NCBI RefSeq assembly: GCF_900005765.1
Contig: NC_041691.1
Span: 1,860,001 to 1,924,000 of the forward strand
Direction: 5' to 3'
Source of the DNA: Plasmodium relictum
Taxonomy: Eukaryota; Apicomplexa; Aconoidasida; Haemosporida; Plasmodiidae
DNA length: 64,000 nt
The stretch's first letter is position 1. Each line of letters opens with the position of its first letter. Made by a program: the position numbers and the translations under genes. Positions 45,300 through 58,489 of this stretch are shown piece by piece. Under the pieces are notes generated by a model, which did no database searches, was not told the origin of the DNA, and saw only the letters and a program-made list of their open reading frames with translations.

Positions 45300-48200
45300 T
45301 TTATAGCTTTTTAATTTTTATACAATATTTTTTTCTTATTTCTTAGACAGTTGTTAGATAAAAAATTAGACTACTTTTTAGAGTTATTTGATATTTATTA
45401 AACTTCCCCAAATTTAATTAAAATATATATATATGTATATATATATTTTTTCGAAATTGAAATTAATAAAGTAATAGTTTAGAGTGCTTTTGTTTTGATT
45501 GTTTTTAAATTTTTTTTAAGAATGTATATATATATATATTGTGAAAATTATAAAATATTTATAAATTTACTAAATTCACAACACAATTTTTTAAATGCAT
45601 AAAAATAATTTTTTTGTTTTCATTCTATGAGTTACACAAAAACCTTTATATTATATTTTTATGTAGTGTATTTGATTTATTTATTATTTTTTTTTTTTAG
45701 AAGGGTAATTGTCTTTATCATTTAAATCATGCATTAAATGAAATTTTTTTTATATATTTTATTTTGCTTTTTATAATACTTTTTCAAATATAGAAAAAAT
45801 ATTTTAGAGGATAAGTAAAAAAATATATTAAGGAAATTTATATATATTTATGTAATCCATAAGCTTATTGCTTAAATTTTATATTATTTTCGAAACTTAA
45901 TCGTTTATAAGGTTCACTATCTCTTAATTTATTTTCTTATTCCTTTTTTTTAACTTATCCATATACTTTTTTCTTTTTTTATCCTTTTAAGAATAAAAAA
46001 GATGAAAAGCAGAATATATTAGTTTAATAACATATAATTTTATTAAAGAATAATTCTATAAATTCAATTTTTTATAAACATAAAATTCAAATATAAATAT
46101 CTAAAGAGTCACATTAAAAAAAATAAAAAAGTACACTTATGTATTATAATTTTAATATAATACATACATTAATAGATTAATTTTCTTTGTTTTTTACATA
46201 TATATAAAATAAAAATTTTATTAAAATTTTTATATATGTAAATATATACATAACATATTTATAAAATATTTATGTATAATATCTCAAACTAGAATATCCT
46301 TTTTTTTTTTTTTGCACATATTTTAATTATAGATGTTTGAATTTATAATATTAATAAAAGATTCATAATATATATAAAAATGATTTTTTAAAACAAACAG
46401 AAAAAAAAATATGATATAAAAAAATTTATTAGATAGATGAAGAAATATTTATAAGATAAATGAAAAAAAAATTGTAAAATAGTAGCAATGAAAACATTAA
46501 ATTTTAAACTCATGAATTGGCATGAAATTATCACTTATAAAAAAATTAATTTTAACAAAGTATATGTTTTTTTAAATCACTTATAAAATTAAATATCTTA
46601 TATTTTTAATAAAATATGATTAATAAAAATGAGTTTTTTAAGAATTTAATTAAAAAAAAAAAAATGCAAAAAAAAATTAATTTATATATATATATAAAAG
46701 TATATAGAAAAAAAAATTAATACGTTACAAAAATTTATAAACTTGTGCTTAAAAAAAAATGAAGTTCTCAAACTATTGAAATTAAATAAATTTCTTGATC
46801 CTTATAATTTACATATTTAAAAAATTTAATATTTAGAGTATTTTTTGTAATTAAAAAAATTATATTAACAGAAATATCTTACACCTTTGGAAAAAAAAAA
46901 TGTAATTGAAATAATATAAAAAAAAATCTAAAGAATTAATTTTATGTTAATTTTATTATTTACAATTTTGAGACTTTTTTTTGTAATATATTTTGATTTG
47001 CTAATTTTTTAGTAAATGAAAATATTTAAAAAAAGAAAAAAAACATAAAAATCGAAAGTATATGTAGGTAAATTGTAAAAGTATATTGCACTAAAAATAG
47101 AATATTATTATATTATAAAACAATAAAATGTTATGTATGTATAAATCGCATGTAAATACTGTATTTCAAAACTGTAAAATTTTATATTTCTTTATGTTAT
47201 TTCTTTTTTTTTTTTTTGAAATATTGTTTTTTCTGGCCTTTAAATTGATTTCTTTAAAATTTTTTTCTTATTAGGCTAAATTCTACGATAATTATGCAAC
47301 TATTATAATAAAATTCATAATATTTGAATAGGTAATTTTTTTTTTTTTTTAAGTATAATCTGTTAAAATTTCATTAATGAATTAAAAACTTTATTAAAAA
47401 AATGGCAAATAAAAAAAAAAAAAAAGGTGAAATTTATTTTTTTTTGCAGTTTTTTAATTTTATATTTCATATAAATATATTTTATTCTGCAAAAATTATG
47501 GTTCCATGCATTTAACTAAAATTACAGCCTTGTAATATGATTTTTCTTCTTAATTAAAAGTAAGAAAGTTAATATATGTGTTTTCTTCATAAAAATATGA
47601 ATATAGTTCCTTTTATATTTTTTAAAAAGAAAAATTCCTATTATATATTTTACAAAAAATGCAAATAAAATATTTATACAAAATGAAAATATTATGTAAT
47701 AAAATTACCATATTACTTGAGATTATTTGTTTTTGATGTTATATAAAATTATTCATTATAAAAAATTTAACTTCAGAAATTTCAAAAGATATGATTACGA
47801 GTTAATTTTTTTTTCAATGAACTAATTCTATATTTTACGTAAAAATATTTCTTATATAAAAATAAAGAATATTTGTTTTTATTATTTAATTTTTATTTAT
47901 TATTTTTGTTTATTGGAAGTTTTAAGGAACATTATAATTTAAAAATTAATATTTTAATAAGAAAAATATTATTTTTTATTTGAATATTTAATCTCCATAT
48001 TTTATGAAATTAATTATACATAAATTATTTGTGGATAGATAAACTGAAGACATAATAAAAATTTCTCATAAAATAAAAATGATTCATATAAAACTTGTAA
48101 AATAGGCTTCAAATAATTTAAAAAGAAAAAAGAAAAAAAAAAAAAAAAATAGGTATTACAGTTCTAACATGATTCTTTTTTTTTATGGAAAATTCATTTA

Positions 48201-49470
48201 GGAATAATGTGTATTTTACCAACAGATTTAAGATAAACAATTCACACATTTTTTTTTATTTTAAAAAAAATTAAGTCTTTTAATTTATTTTCATAGAAAA
48301 TAATTATAGCATCGTATTAAAGTAGAAAAAAAATTTTAATTGTTATATCTTTATTTATAATTTCAATCTAGTTATTATTTATCTTTAGAATGATAAAACA
48401 ACATATATACTTACCTAAAAAAAATTACATATAAAAATTGATCATGAATAAAAATTTACAAAAGTATCTTTTTGATGAGAATTGAGGAATTTAACTGAAT
48501 ACTTAAGTGAGAATATTCATAGGATGAAATGTTTATTTTTTTTTTAACATATACCTTAATTCGAAAATATTCGCATTAGTTATTTGTTATAGATAAGTAT
48601 TGAGGTTTATATAATAAAAGAAATGGATAAAATAAATTAAAAAAATGCTTTTTATAAAAAAAAAATTTGATATTTAGGAAAAATTCTTTGAAATACTATT
48701 ATGAAATATTAATTCACTTATTGATAGCATTTTATAAAAAGATTAAATTAACAAATCATACAAATATAGCTGATTTTAAATCATAAACTTTAAAATTTTA
48801 ATAGTTTCATCATTCATTTTATTCATATGTAGAAGAATTTTTTTCTCCTTTATAAATATGTGCAAATTTTTTTTTATTATTTATGAAACTACAGAACTTA
48901 GATATTTAAATAATTTTAATTATTACACATATAATTAAATTTATAGAAAAAATATATAATAATTCGAAAAATTATGTATTTGTATTTTTTTAAAATGTGT
49001 TTTTAAAGAGATAAAAAAGAAGAAAAATGTTAATAGAAGCAAAAGTTAAATAAATATATACATTTATTTGTAATTTATAGTTTTTTATTGAAACTACGTA
49101 AAAAAAATACTGCAGTATTTTAAAAAAATAATATTTCTCATTACCTATTAAAATTGAGACCATAATATAATTATTTAAACATTATAATATATATATATCA
49201 TTCTTTCATATTAATATTTTTCTTTGTCTATTAAAAATGTGATTATGTAAAAAATCATATATATGTTTATTCATTTATTTTAATTTTTAATAATACCTTT
49301 TTTAATGGAGAAAAATGAATTAAAAATTTTCATAACAATATATAAAATTATGACTGTAATTTTAATGATGTTGATTAAAGAGATGATATGTAAAAAGGAA
49401 TTTTTATACTAAAAAATTTTTTTAAAATGTGATAATTTTAGTTTATGGAATTTATATAAGCCTAACATTT
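45300..49470. other. Gene-free AT-rich boundary zone
   Basis: About 4.2 kb with no supportable gene on either strand. Frames are short and consist of A/T homopolymer codons. It contains the choline kinase promoter at its left edge. Its position between the last core gene and the first retrotransposon remnant makes it the transition to the subtelomere. It is too short and too far from a chromosome middle to be called a centromere. Confidence 0.6.
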
Positions 49471-51969
49471 TATTTTTTTTTTTGTTGTAACTTTAACAAT
49501 AATTTATTTAAAAATTTTTTTTTTTCTACTTGCGTTGGTACGCAGCTAATTCGTATTTTTCTGTCTATAAAGCTAAGTTTTATATCATAAAAGGTTAATA
49601 ATAGCTTTTATTAACAATACTATACCACCTAGAGAAAGTAGTGGTATTATTTATAGTTTTTTTTCTTTATCTTGTTTTATTACTTCCAGTCTCTTCTGTA
49701 TTTCATTATTAATTTTTTCTATTCCCATTACTAAGATAACCTCAATGTAAAATGTTATTTCGTTCTCAAATGTAGAAATAGTCTTTCGATTTTAATACTT
49801 ACATTACATATAATTTTCTTTTATGCTTATTGGCCACATATATAAGATTTTTCAATTACCTTTCGTATATTTCTTTTGCTTTATTATTTAATAATTTAAC
49901 CTTTTCTAAAAGTATTTGTATTTCTTTGCCTCTATAATAAATAGGTACTATTTTTTAGTTTCCATTTTTGATTTGAATTATTCTATAAGAAAATGATCAT
50001 TGTGGTTTATAATACCCATTTATGCTGTAATGTTTCATTTGATTTATTTCATATTCAGGAAATTCATAAAAAATAATATCTCCAATTTTAATATCTTCAT
50101 TCTTAACTAAAGATTTCTCTTTAGTTTTAAATAGGTTTTCACTTGTATTTTCAATAGATCATTTAGATAAATAATTTTCATTTATTTGGTTATTCCTGGT
50201 ATTATTTTTGAAAAATCTGTGCATATGCGGTCAATTACATATGTAGAAAAATAAAATGTTTTTCCTATAACGTCATGTGTGAGTTATTATATACTAGGAC
50301 TGAGTTTATAACTATTTCTTCAAAAGGGAAACCTTCTTTTTCATACAACGTTTTAAGTATATAATCAAGAATTTTATGAGAATTTTCATTATTACAATTC
50401 CCTTGTGAGTAATATGCGCTAATATGATATAGTTTTATTCGTAATTCATTAGTAATGCAATTCTTAAATTCTTGGCTTATATAAATGGAACCTTGGTCAG
50501 ACAAAATACTTTTTGGGAATCCAAATATAGGGACCCATGTATTTCTTATAATATTAATTGAATACAAAGCAACATGAGTTATATATGTCACATTTGTTAA
50601 CATAAAATGTGATAGTCAATTGCTACGTGTATGTAGTATTATTTTCCTTTTTATGTTCTAGGCCCTATAATGTCTAATGATAGCATATCAAATATATTAG
50701 ATTTTGATAATGCTTTATTTATATTCATTTAAAAATTTTTATTATATATTATTTGATATATTAAACAATTTGTAATATAGTTTTTAATTTTTAGGCTAAT
50801 ATTAGACCACCAAGAGTTCTTAATTTTCTTTAATGTTTTATTTACTTCACAATACCATGCAAACTATTATGAAACCAATACCTTAAATAATTTCTATGTT
50901 TTTCTGGTATATATGATTACCTTGTTCTATAGTGAAATGGAAATTCATTCTTCCATACTATATCTCTTGGTATATTATTCTTATTTTTCCGTACTTCATC
51001 AGCGATTTCTTGACAAGATGGAATAAAATATATATCTTTATATCCTTCTTGTGATTTGGTACAATACAATGTCATATAATTTATAGATATGTTTTATTAT
51101 CAATTGATCTAGTATTCTAATCAGATAAACTATTTTGAAGTATATTAATATATTCAAATTCTAAAGTCACATAATCCTAATTTCTAACAATATAATTTTC
51201 TAGTATTAATTGATTCCATTCCTATGATACCTTTACAATATGCTTTGATGAATGTTTTAGATTTTTTAATATAATAATTGAACGTTATATAAACCAAAAC
51301 TATTGCGAATAATTTTTTTTCAACTATACTCTATTACCTTTGAACATCATATAATTTTTTAGATGTGTAATGAATAAATTTAGTATTACCAGAATAGCTA
51401 TCCTTTTTGAGTTAATGCAGCTCCTATAGTATAATATGATACGTCAATATAATTAGTATAAAGCTTTCCTGGTTTAAAGAATGAATAAGTTATTTCAGCC
51501 ATGTTTTCTTTAATTTGTCCAAGTATTTATGAATGCTCCTAGTTCCATTCAAACTTTTTGTTTTTATCTAATAAAGAAACTAAATTAAATATCCATTTTG
51601 AAAAATTTTTTATATATATTCTATAATAATTAGCAGCTTCTAGAAACGATCTTAATTGTTTCTTTGATTTAGGTCTTTCTGCATTAATAATTGTTTTTAT
51701 TTGATCTAATGAGAGTCTTACTTCTTCTAGATCTATTATATGCCCTAAATATGTTATAGATGCTTTAAATAGCTCATATTTTTCTATATTTATTTAAGGA
51801 TTATTATATATTAACAGTTTACCTACTCTTTTTAACATTTCATAACGTTCATTTGTTTTTTTCTTTTAAATGATGATGCCATCAATGCATACAACTACAT
51901 AATTTTTTTTAGAATTATGATTTATTAATTTTCCGTTCAAATATTTTGCTAAAGTATAGTATAAGCAGA

Positions 51970-52640
51970 TTAATAAATGGTAAGTATAAATAATTACACT
52001 AGTTTAATTGGGTTTTATTAATTATATTATGTAAAAGTTAAATTTTAAAGTTACTTAAATGTTTTATCGCTTAAAAGTCTAAATATTGAAAAGTAAAATA
52101 AATATAACATATATCAAGCGTCTTACATAAACACTGACATAATATATTTAATAATTTATTTTCTCTTTTAATATTTAATTATATACTTATATATTCTTAT
52201 TTGCATTCATCAATATCTATTCTTTCCTCTGATACTTCTTTCGTTATTTAGAAATTTATATTATGTATATTTTTTAATATCAAGTACGTATATAATATTT
52301 ACGACAAATATTTTCATAAAAATTATAAAATAATTATTTAAAAACAGAACAAAAAAAAAAAAAAAAAATAAAATAAATAAATAAATATATATATGTATAT
52401 AAAAAAAAATTTTTAGTTTAAGATATATGAAAATTTTAAATCGATTCATCTATTATGAATTTGTAATTCTTATATGTTTGAAACATTTCAATGAGGGCAT
52501 AACTCTTTTCAGTATGCTTTTTTATTGAAGTTAATGCACAACTATCTCGTATCCTTCTATATATGCACCTATATTTATTTTATAAAAGATTCATAATAGT
52601 TTTTATTAACTAAGTATACAATATATATGAGCATTTTAGT
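51970..52640. other. Non-coding stretch between copy A reverse transcriptase and LTR remnant
   Basis: Where gag and protease of copy A would be expected I see only A/T-rich sequence with no recognisable coding. Either the element lost this part or it has drifted beyond recognition. Confidence 0.5.
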
Positions 52641-52790
52641 ACATATATTTTTTTTTTAGATTCGTACACTATAGTTAAGGCATTTTAATGCACATATTTT
52701 TCTTAAATACTTTATATATACAATTAAATTTTCAATTAAATTATATTTTTCTTTAATACAAATATAGGTCAATAACACTATTTATTGAAA
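52640..52790 (-). repeat. LTR-like remnant
   Basis: Shares two landmarks with the right end of copy B: a T-run plus TAGATTC block (about 52650-52663; compare 63572-63577) and the terminal GGTCAATAA...TTATTG imperfect palindrome (52767-52787; compare 58628-58651). It is probably the 5' LTR of copy A, but it also abuts the inverted integrase fragment, so its parent is uncertain. Confidence 0.5.
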
Positions 52791-52864
52791 AATACCAGAT
52801 AAATATAGAACTCATTTAATGTATTAGCTTTACAGCAGTAAATTTGTAGGTACTCATGGATCAA

Positions 52865-53805
52865 TAAAAATATAAAGAAAATTCATAGACATTTTTGGTG
52901 GCATAGTATTTGTCATGATATTGAAGAATATGTTAAAAATTGTCTTTTGTTTACAAGTAATTGGTAATAAGAAATCTAAGACTAATAAGAACAAAGCATT
53001 ATCAAAACTAACTTATTTGAAATGGCTTCGTTTAACATTATTGGACTTAAAACATAAGAAAAAAAAGCATATTTTATAAAAATAGCAATAAATGATTATT
53101 CACATTTTATGTTAGCTAATGTTATTAAGAGAATGTGTATCAATAATGGTACAATTTATATGATGAAACATAGCTGAATTCTTACATTTGGACATCCAAC
53201 AAGTATTTTAACATATTATGGTTCTATTTATATGAATCAGAAATTTCAAAAATATATCACAAAGGAATTACAAATAAAATTATATCATACTAGCTCTGAT
53301 TATCTTCAAGTAAATGGTATTAATTAAAGATCTTATAAAAGTCTCTGTTATATATTCAAAACAATATATAAGGAAAAAAATGTACTTTTGAAGAAATATT
53401 TAAAAATATAGTATTAATCTACAGTAATATATCTCATGAAACTATAGGAGAAATTCTGTATGTTTCTATGTTTGGAATGGACTGTATATTCCTTGATTTT
53501 TTGAAGTTATTATCTGAAGTCACTTTTGAAATGATAATGATTTATTTATGTGATGGATGGAAATAAGTGAATGTGTATTTAAATAGACCCAAAGATAAAC
53601 CAATAGTTACTACTAAGGATATTAATGTCGGTATTATTATTTCATTTGATTTATCAAAATAAGAAAGAAATCAAAATGAAGCATTATAGTGGAAATAATC
53701 AATATAAAATATATTGGTTTTTTCTTCATAAATTAACCAAAATTGCAAAAAGAAATTTTAAGGTAATATTTATTTATTATTAAAGTAAAGAAATTTAAAT
53801 TTCAC
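52865..53805 (+). mobile_element. Fossil Gypsy integrase fragment, copy C (broken, inverted)
   Basis: Plus-strand fragment of an integrase region, nearly identical to the reverse complement of about 58.92-59.87 kb in copy B. The match covers about 940 bp and fades at both ends. No LTR, reverse transcriptase or gag accompanies it in this orientation. It is broken and shares decay with copy B, so it looks like a relatively recent duplicate of already decayed DNA and not an independent insertion. Confidence 0.8.
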
Positions 53806-55768
53806 TAAGATCAAATTATTAAATAATAAAATAACATATATATATATGAGATTTAATTAAAGAATCTAATGCATGTTAATGGAATAAATAAAAAAAATCC
53901 AAAGCTTATGCATGAATTGAAATATAAAAATGATTTTGATATATTTGAAAGAAGTGATGTTTTATCACGTGATATGAATAATAATAAGCATAATAAATTA
54001 AATAGGATATACAAAAAGGATTTTATATTATAAAACAAGTTAAAAATCAGAATTCACATAATATCATTACTTTTCCCCTTAGTTGGTAAAGTATGATCAA
54101 TAAAAGATTTTATCTCCCTTTTTAAAATTTAATATAATGAAAAATTTTATGTATAGAAGCTACTAGCTTATACAAGATACTGGAAAGATGCGTTTATAAA
54201 GATATTTGTATAAAGATACGTATAAAAAGATTTGGTATATATATACAGGTGTACAAAGATGTATATATAAAGATATGTGTTATAAAAAGATATGTGATAA
54301 AAAATAATTATAATAAAAATATATGCTTTTTATTTTCATTTAAAAAAAATTTTAATTTTTTTAATAATTCTTATATTAATTATAATATTTTTTTTTTTTG
54401 TAAATAAAATTTGTGTGAATGATTAAAAAAATGAAAGTAATTCATAAAAATTAATAATAAAAACTATTCAAAAACATGATAAAAAAATAATATACTAGAA
54501 AAATTTATTTTAATTTTTTGTTACACAAATATTTATGAGAATAATAAAAAAATTATCTATAATAAATGTTTATAATAAATAAATTTAGTAGAAAATTCTC
54601 TATACGATCTTTATTAATTTCACTGTTTAAAATAATGTAAAGATACTCAAACGTCTTATTAATAAATCATACCTTTAAAAAAAATTTAACTTCTTTTTTT
54701 TCGGGGGGACGTCACCATATATAATTTGTAAATAATAATAATTATGTAAAATATATATTAAGTGGAATAAATAATAATTGATATTAAATGATAAATTAAA
54801 GAAGTAAATAAATATACTAAAAATTTAATTTAAAAATAAAATAAACTTTAAATTATCTAGTATAATTTATAAATAGATAATAGTTATTTGGAATAATTAA
54901 TATTATAGCAAATAAATCAGGTAGATATTTCCTCTACATTTCTTTATTAACCGTTAAAACTACGGCAAAAATATTTGAGTTTCTAATTAATAAATAAATA
55001 ATATTATAAAAATATTCTTCCCCTATAAAAAGGGAAAAATGAGTAAATATATTCAATGTTTTTTCTTCTTGCTACCTAAATACTATATTAAACTAAAATT
55101 ATATTTTTCATTTGCATAAATTTCCATTATTATTAAGATAATAAATAAATTTTGCTTATTTTATCATAAAACTTACATTTTTATTTCGATGGTTATAAAT
55201 TATATGCAAGCATTTAATTATTTAATTATGTATTTGATCATTTATATTATCATTTATATTTATATTTAAGTGTAATATTGTTAATTTTTATAATCATATA
55301 TGATATTAGAGTTCTAAAAAAAAGGGTAAAACTTTTCAATAATTATATATAATACTAAAAAATATTTTAAAAGTTCGGATTAAAAAAGTAATATCGTTTA
55401 TATTACTTAAGTTCTAAAAAAAAAAAAAAATACTATCTAAAAAAAAGATACACAAAAATTTTTATTAATTTATCTCCTAATTAATGAAAGCGTATATTAT
55501 TAAATATGAAAGAAAAATTCGGAATAATAAAAATTATATTTATTTAAATTGGACTATTTTAAACTAATTAAATACTTTACAAATAACTACTATATATATA
55601 GAATATTTAAAAACATTAAAACTTAATTATTTAAAATAAAATTAATAGGTAAAGCAAATAATTTAAATGCTGCAACAAAATAAAATTAGGAAATAATATA
55701 TTAAAATACTTCATTTTCTTAAAAAAAAATTTCTTCAATGCCTTCAAGAAAAATTTATATTTATTTCC
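53806..55768. other. Subtelomeric spacer
   Basis: About 2 kb between the integrase fragment and the ETRAMP gene. It holds a 54-codon orphan frame (53869-54033, plus), a degenerate short repeat cluster (54184-54300) and one GC-rich island (54702-54715). The rest is AT-rich with nothing recognisable. Confidence 0.55.
54184..54300. repeat. Degenerate short tandem repeat cluster
   Basis: About seven imperfect copies of an AAAGAT-(A/G)-TGTAT-like unit with irregular 12-20 bp spacing. It resembles a small subtelomeric minisatellite. Periodicity is loose, so copy boundaries are approximate. Confidence 0.6.
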
Positions 55769-56086
55769 TTAAAAAAACATGGGAAAGCGATTTGTGGAAG
55801 AAACATTAAATAATCTTGGAATATTATCCATCTCATTATTAAGTGCTTTGAATTTAGATAACTCCAATCCAACTAATGTACCTAAACCTAATACGAGAAC
55901 TGAAGTCATAATTGATGATAAAATAATTCCATCTCTTCTCATTTTTTTCAGAATCTTCGTGTCTTGTGATACCATATCATCATATTGTGCTTTATTACAC
56001 TTTGATTCTTGCTTACAAAAACATTCTACTACTAAAACGATAGCTAAGAATAGAATAAAAAAACTTAATCTTTTTGAAATTTTCAT
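55769..56086 (-). CDS. Early transcribed membrane protein (ETRAMP)
   Basis: Intact single-exon protein of 105 residues with the ETRAMP layout. A hydrophobic signal peptide ('MKISKRLSFFILFLAIVLVV', about 1-23) is followed by a short charged lumenal segment rich in Lys/Asp (about 24-51), a second transmembrane helix ('IILSSIMTSVLVLGLGTLVG', about 54-75) and a variable C-terminal tail. ETRAMPs are small proteins of the parasitophorous vacuole membrane, expressed early in intraerythrocytic and liver stages. It has no introns and no Asn tracts, and its codon use is less AT-biased than the surroundings. P. falciparum has an ETRAMP near the same chromosome end, so this may be the orthologue. It is stranded between retrotransposon remnants but shows no damage. 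Confidence 0.88.
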   Translation of the reverse strand: MKISKRLSFFILFLAIVLVVECFCKQESKCNKAQYDDMVSQDTKILKKMRRDGIILSSIMTSVLVLGLGTLVGLELSKFKALNNEMDNIPRLFNVSSTNRFPMFF

Positions 56087-56315
56087 TTTTACTCAATCTA
56101 AAATAATAATTTTATTTTAATAATAATAAATTTTATAATAAGTTTAAAAAAAAAATTTTTAATGTTTAAAAAAAAAAAATTTTTAAATTTTTTTTTAAAA
56201 AATATTTAATTTTTAATTTATAAATTTAAAAATAATTTATAATTTATAATTTATTACTAAAACTTTTAATTTATATTTTTGGAAAAAGATAATTTATTTA
56301 AGGATTTTTTATTTT

Positions 56316-56327
56316 TGCATGCACGTG
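56316..56327. promoter_or_regulatory. TGCATGCA / CACGTG composite site upstream of ETRAMP
   Basis: TGCATGCA (56316-56323) overlaps CACGTG (56322-56327), 230 bp upstream of the ETRAMP start codon, in a short GC-richer patch. TGCATGCA is the known target of a Plasmodium ApiAP2 factor (AP2-EXP/AP2-Sp type). Both are perfect palindromes in otherwise A/T sequence. Function is inferred from position only. Confidence 0.5.
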
Positions 56328-57208
56328 AATATTGATGCGCTTTCTGTATCTTTATCACGCATTACTATAATTTTTTACAATTTTTTTTATTATTCTAAAT
56401 ATAAATAATTTCTCGCAACTAAATAAAATTTTACTTTTATAAAGTTAAAGTAAACAAAAATTTTGATTAAAAATGAGGTATTTTTAAAAAAATAAAATAA
56501 AATAAAAATTTAAAAGTATATCTTTGATATATTAAAGCACCTAATTTTAATTTTTTAATTACTTTTTTTTTTCATAAAAAGAAATGCTTTTAAAAACAAT
56601 TAGATTACAACAAATCTTTTTGATTAATTGTTTTTTGTACAAAAATATTTCATTAGATCTATATTTGATTTTTAAATAAATGTATCTAAAACCGTTTTAA
56701 TAATTATTAAATATATTTTTGTAATAAATATAGAATTATTATATAATTATTATTCATATTAAAAGTTCTGCAATTTTTCGTAATATTAAATATATTTTTC
56801 ATAGAAGATTACATATATTAATTATCTATTAATCATAAAAGTATATATACTTATTAAGTTTATCAATTATTATTTTTTGTACTTTAAAATAATATACAAA
56901 ATTTTCATTTTTATAATTTTTTAGTATCATATATATATATTTAAAAAAGAATTATAACAAAAAACAAGTTAAATACAAATTTATATATATAGGTAATTTA
57001 TATTATAATTAAAGCGTCGATGCATGTATTCGTATTTATATTAATATATTTAAGTAGAAATGAAATATATATATAAAATAATATATATTTACATATAAAG
57101 AATTTTTTATTAAATATAATAGTATATTACTCCTATTATTAACAAATACTTATTGATAAACTTATTTAAAATATATAAATAGATATATTTTAGAATTTAT
57201 CATTTTAT

Positions 57209-57520
57209 ATGATGGAAAATTATTCCGTAAGTATAAATATTGTAATAAATTAATTACTAAAAAAAAGTCATATTAGCCAATAAACTTTTTCAAAATAATG
57301 CTTTTAAAATTTAATTATTTAATTTATAATTAAAAACATTATTTTTTTTTTATGCATAATTAGTGATATATATATTACTTTTATATGAATCTAGGCATCA
57401 TTAATAAAAGAAAAATCTAATAATAGCATTAAGAAATTAAATGATAAAATATCCATAAAGATTATTCCTGACAAATGTAATAAAAAAACCAAAAAATCTT
57501 CATATATTTTTAGATTCTAA
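57209..57520 (+). CDS. Possible small two-exon gene or truncated subtelomeric gene (47 aa)
   Basis: Exon 1, 57209-57226, encodes MMENYS and ends at a consensus GTAAGT donor. Exon 2, 57395-57520, follows a CTAG acceptor in phase 0 and encodes 41 residues, Lys/Ser/Asn-rich, ending SSYIFRF. A very short first exon followed by a hydrophilic second exon is the layout of several Plasmodium subtelomeric families, but there is no signal peptide, membrane span or export motif and I recognise no family. It could be the 5' remnant of a longer gene or chance. Low confidence. Confidence 0.3.
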
Positions 57521-58489
57521 GAGCTAATTTTTAACAGCAATAAAATTTCACAAAAATTTGCTAAAATTATTAACATTTTTTTAGAATTTTCTAAAATATT
57601 TATTAAATTATCAATTTTATTTATTTTTTTTTTTTTTATTTAAATTAATTATGCAATGTAAATATATGATCTTATAATAAAAAAATATATACTGACTAGT
57701 AAATTTAACTTTTATATTATTTCATTTTCCTTTTTTTATAACATTTATTCCATATTAAAAGTAATTTTATTTTTATATATCTAAACATAACTTGCATTAC
57801 TGTACTAGAAAAGTGTCATTATTGAAAATATAAAATTATATTAATATACTCAATAATATAAATTTAATCAATATTATAAACATCATAATTATTATAAATA
57901 TAAATGATATTAATTTGGCATTACCAATATAACTTATTTTATTACATTTATTAATGTTAATATTTTTTATATTATCATTTGATTAAATGGATATTCAAAT
58001 AATTTTGTAATATATTGTGAACAGTTAAACTATTGAAGAGCATAAGCATTGATCTCTACTAGTTTTAGTTTTTATTAAATTATAAATAATAAATTATTTT
58101 TATGTAATTACTCTATATAGCACAAAAGAAGCAATTTATTTTACATAAAGTTCTAAATCCTCATATTAATGATATGTTAAATAAATGCTTAATTGTTCAT
58201 AGTACATTAAAAATTTACAACAACGTTCATATGCTTTTTAAAAAAAACTATTATCTATTCTTATTAAAATCTTATTACCCATTATTTATAAATATTAAAA
58301 AAAGATTATGCACATACAATCTTTCATCAAAAAATTAACTTTTGTAATTAACAAAATTTATCTTTTATTACTAATAATTTATTAAATAATTTTTAAAAAA
58401 AACAAAAATTTATTTTAAAATTTTATTTTTATTTGTCACTTTCTATCTACATGTAAAAATATATAAAAAACAATTCACTTTCTCAAAAA

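Larger units (their letters stand above)
49470..52800 (-). mobile_element. Fossil Ty3/Gypsy LTR retrotransposon, copy A (broken)
   Basis: Decayed minus-strand copy. Recognisable parts, in element order from right to left, are reverse transcriptase (about 51.45-51.96 kb), RNase H (about 50.9-51.4 kb) and integrase (about 49.95-50.9 kb); one integrase stretch around 50.27-50.60 kb is still readable. LTR-like remnants sit at about 49.47-49.62 and 52.64-52.79 kb. No gag is recognisable between 52.0 and 52.64 kb. The element is clearly broken, with at least a dozen breaks and probably a loss at its 5' side. It looks old compared with copy B, from which its integrase differs at many residues. Boundaries are approximate. 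Confidence 0.8.

Noticed and set aside
45300-49470. Gene-free AT-rich block as a centromere
   Set aside because: No repeat core typical of Plasmodium centromeres, and its position beside subtelomeric elements makes it a boundary spacer.
53869-54033. 54-codon plus-strand orphan frame containing 'SDVLSRD'
   Set aside because: Too short to call a gene. The motif recalls the end of a Gypsy RNase H, so it is more likely retrotransposon debris, but the evidence is thin.
55779-56120. 113-residue plus-strand frame opposite the ETRAMP
   Set aside because: Antisense shadow; the minus strand has the signal peptide and membrane span of a known family.
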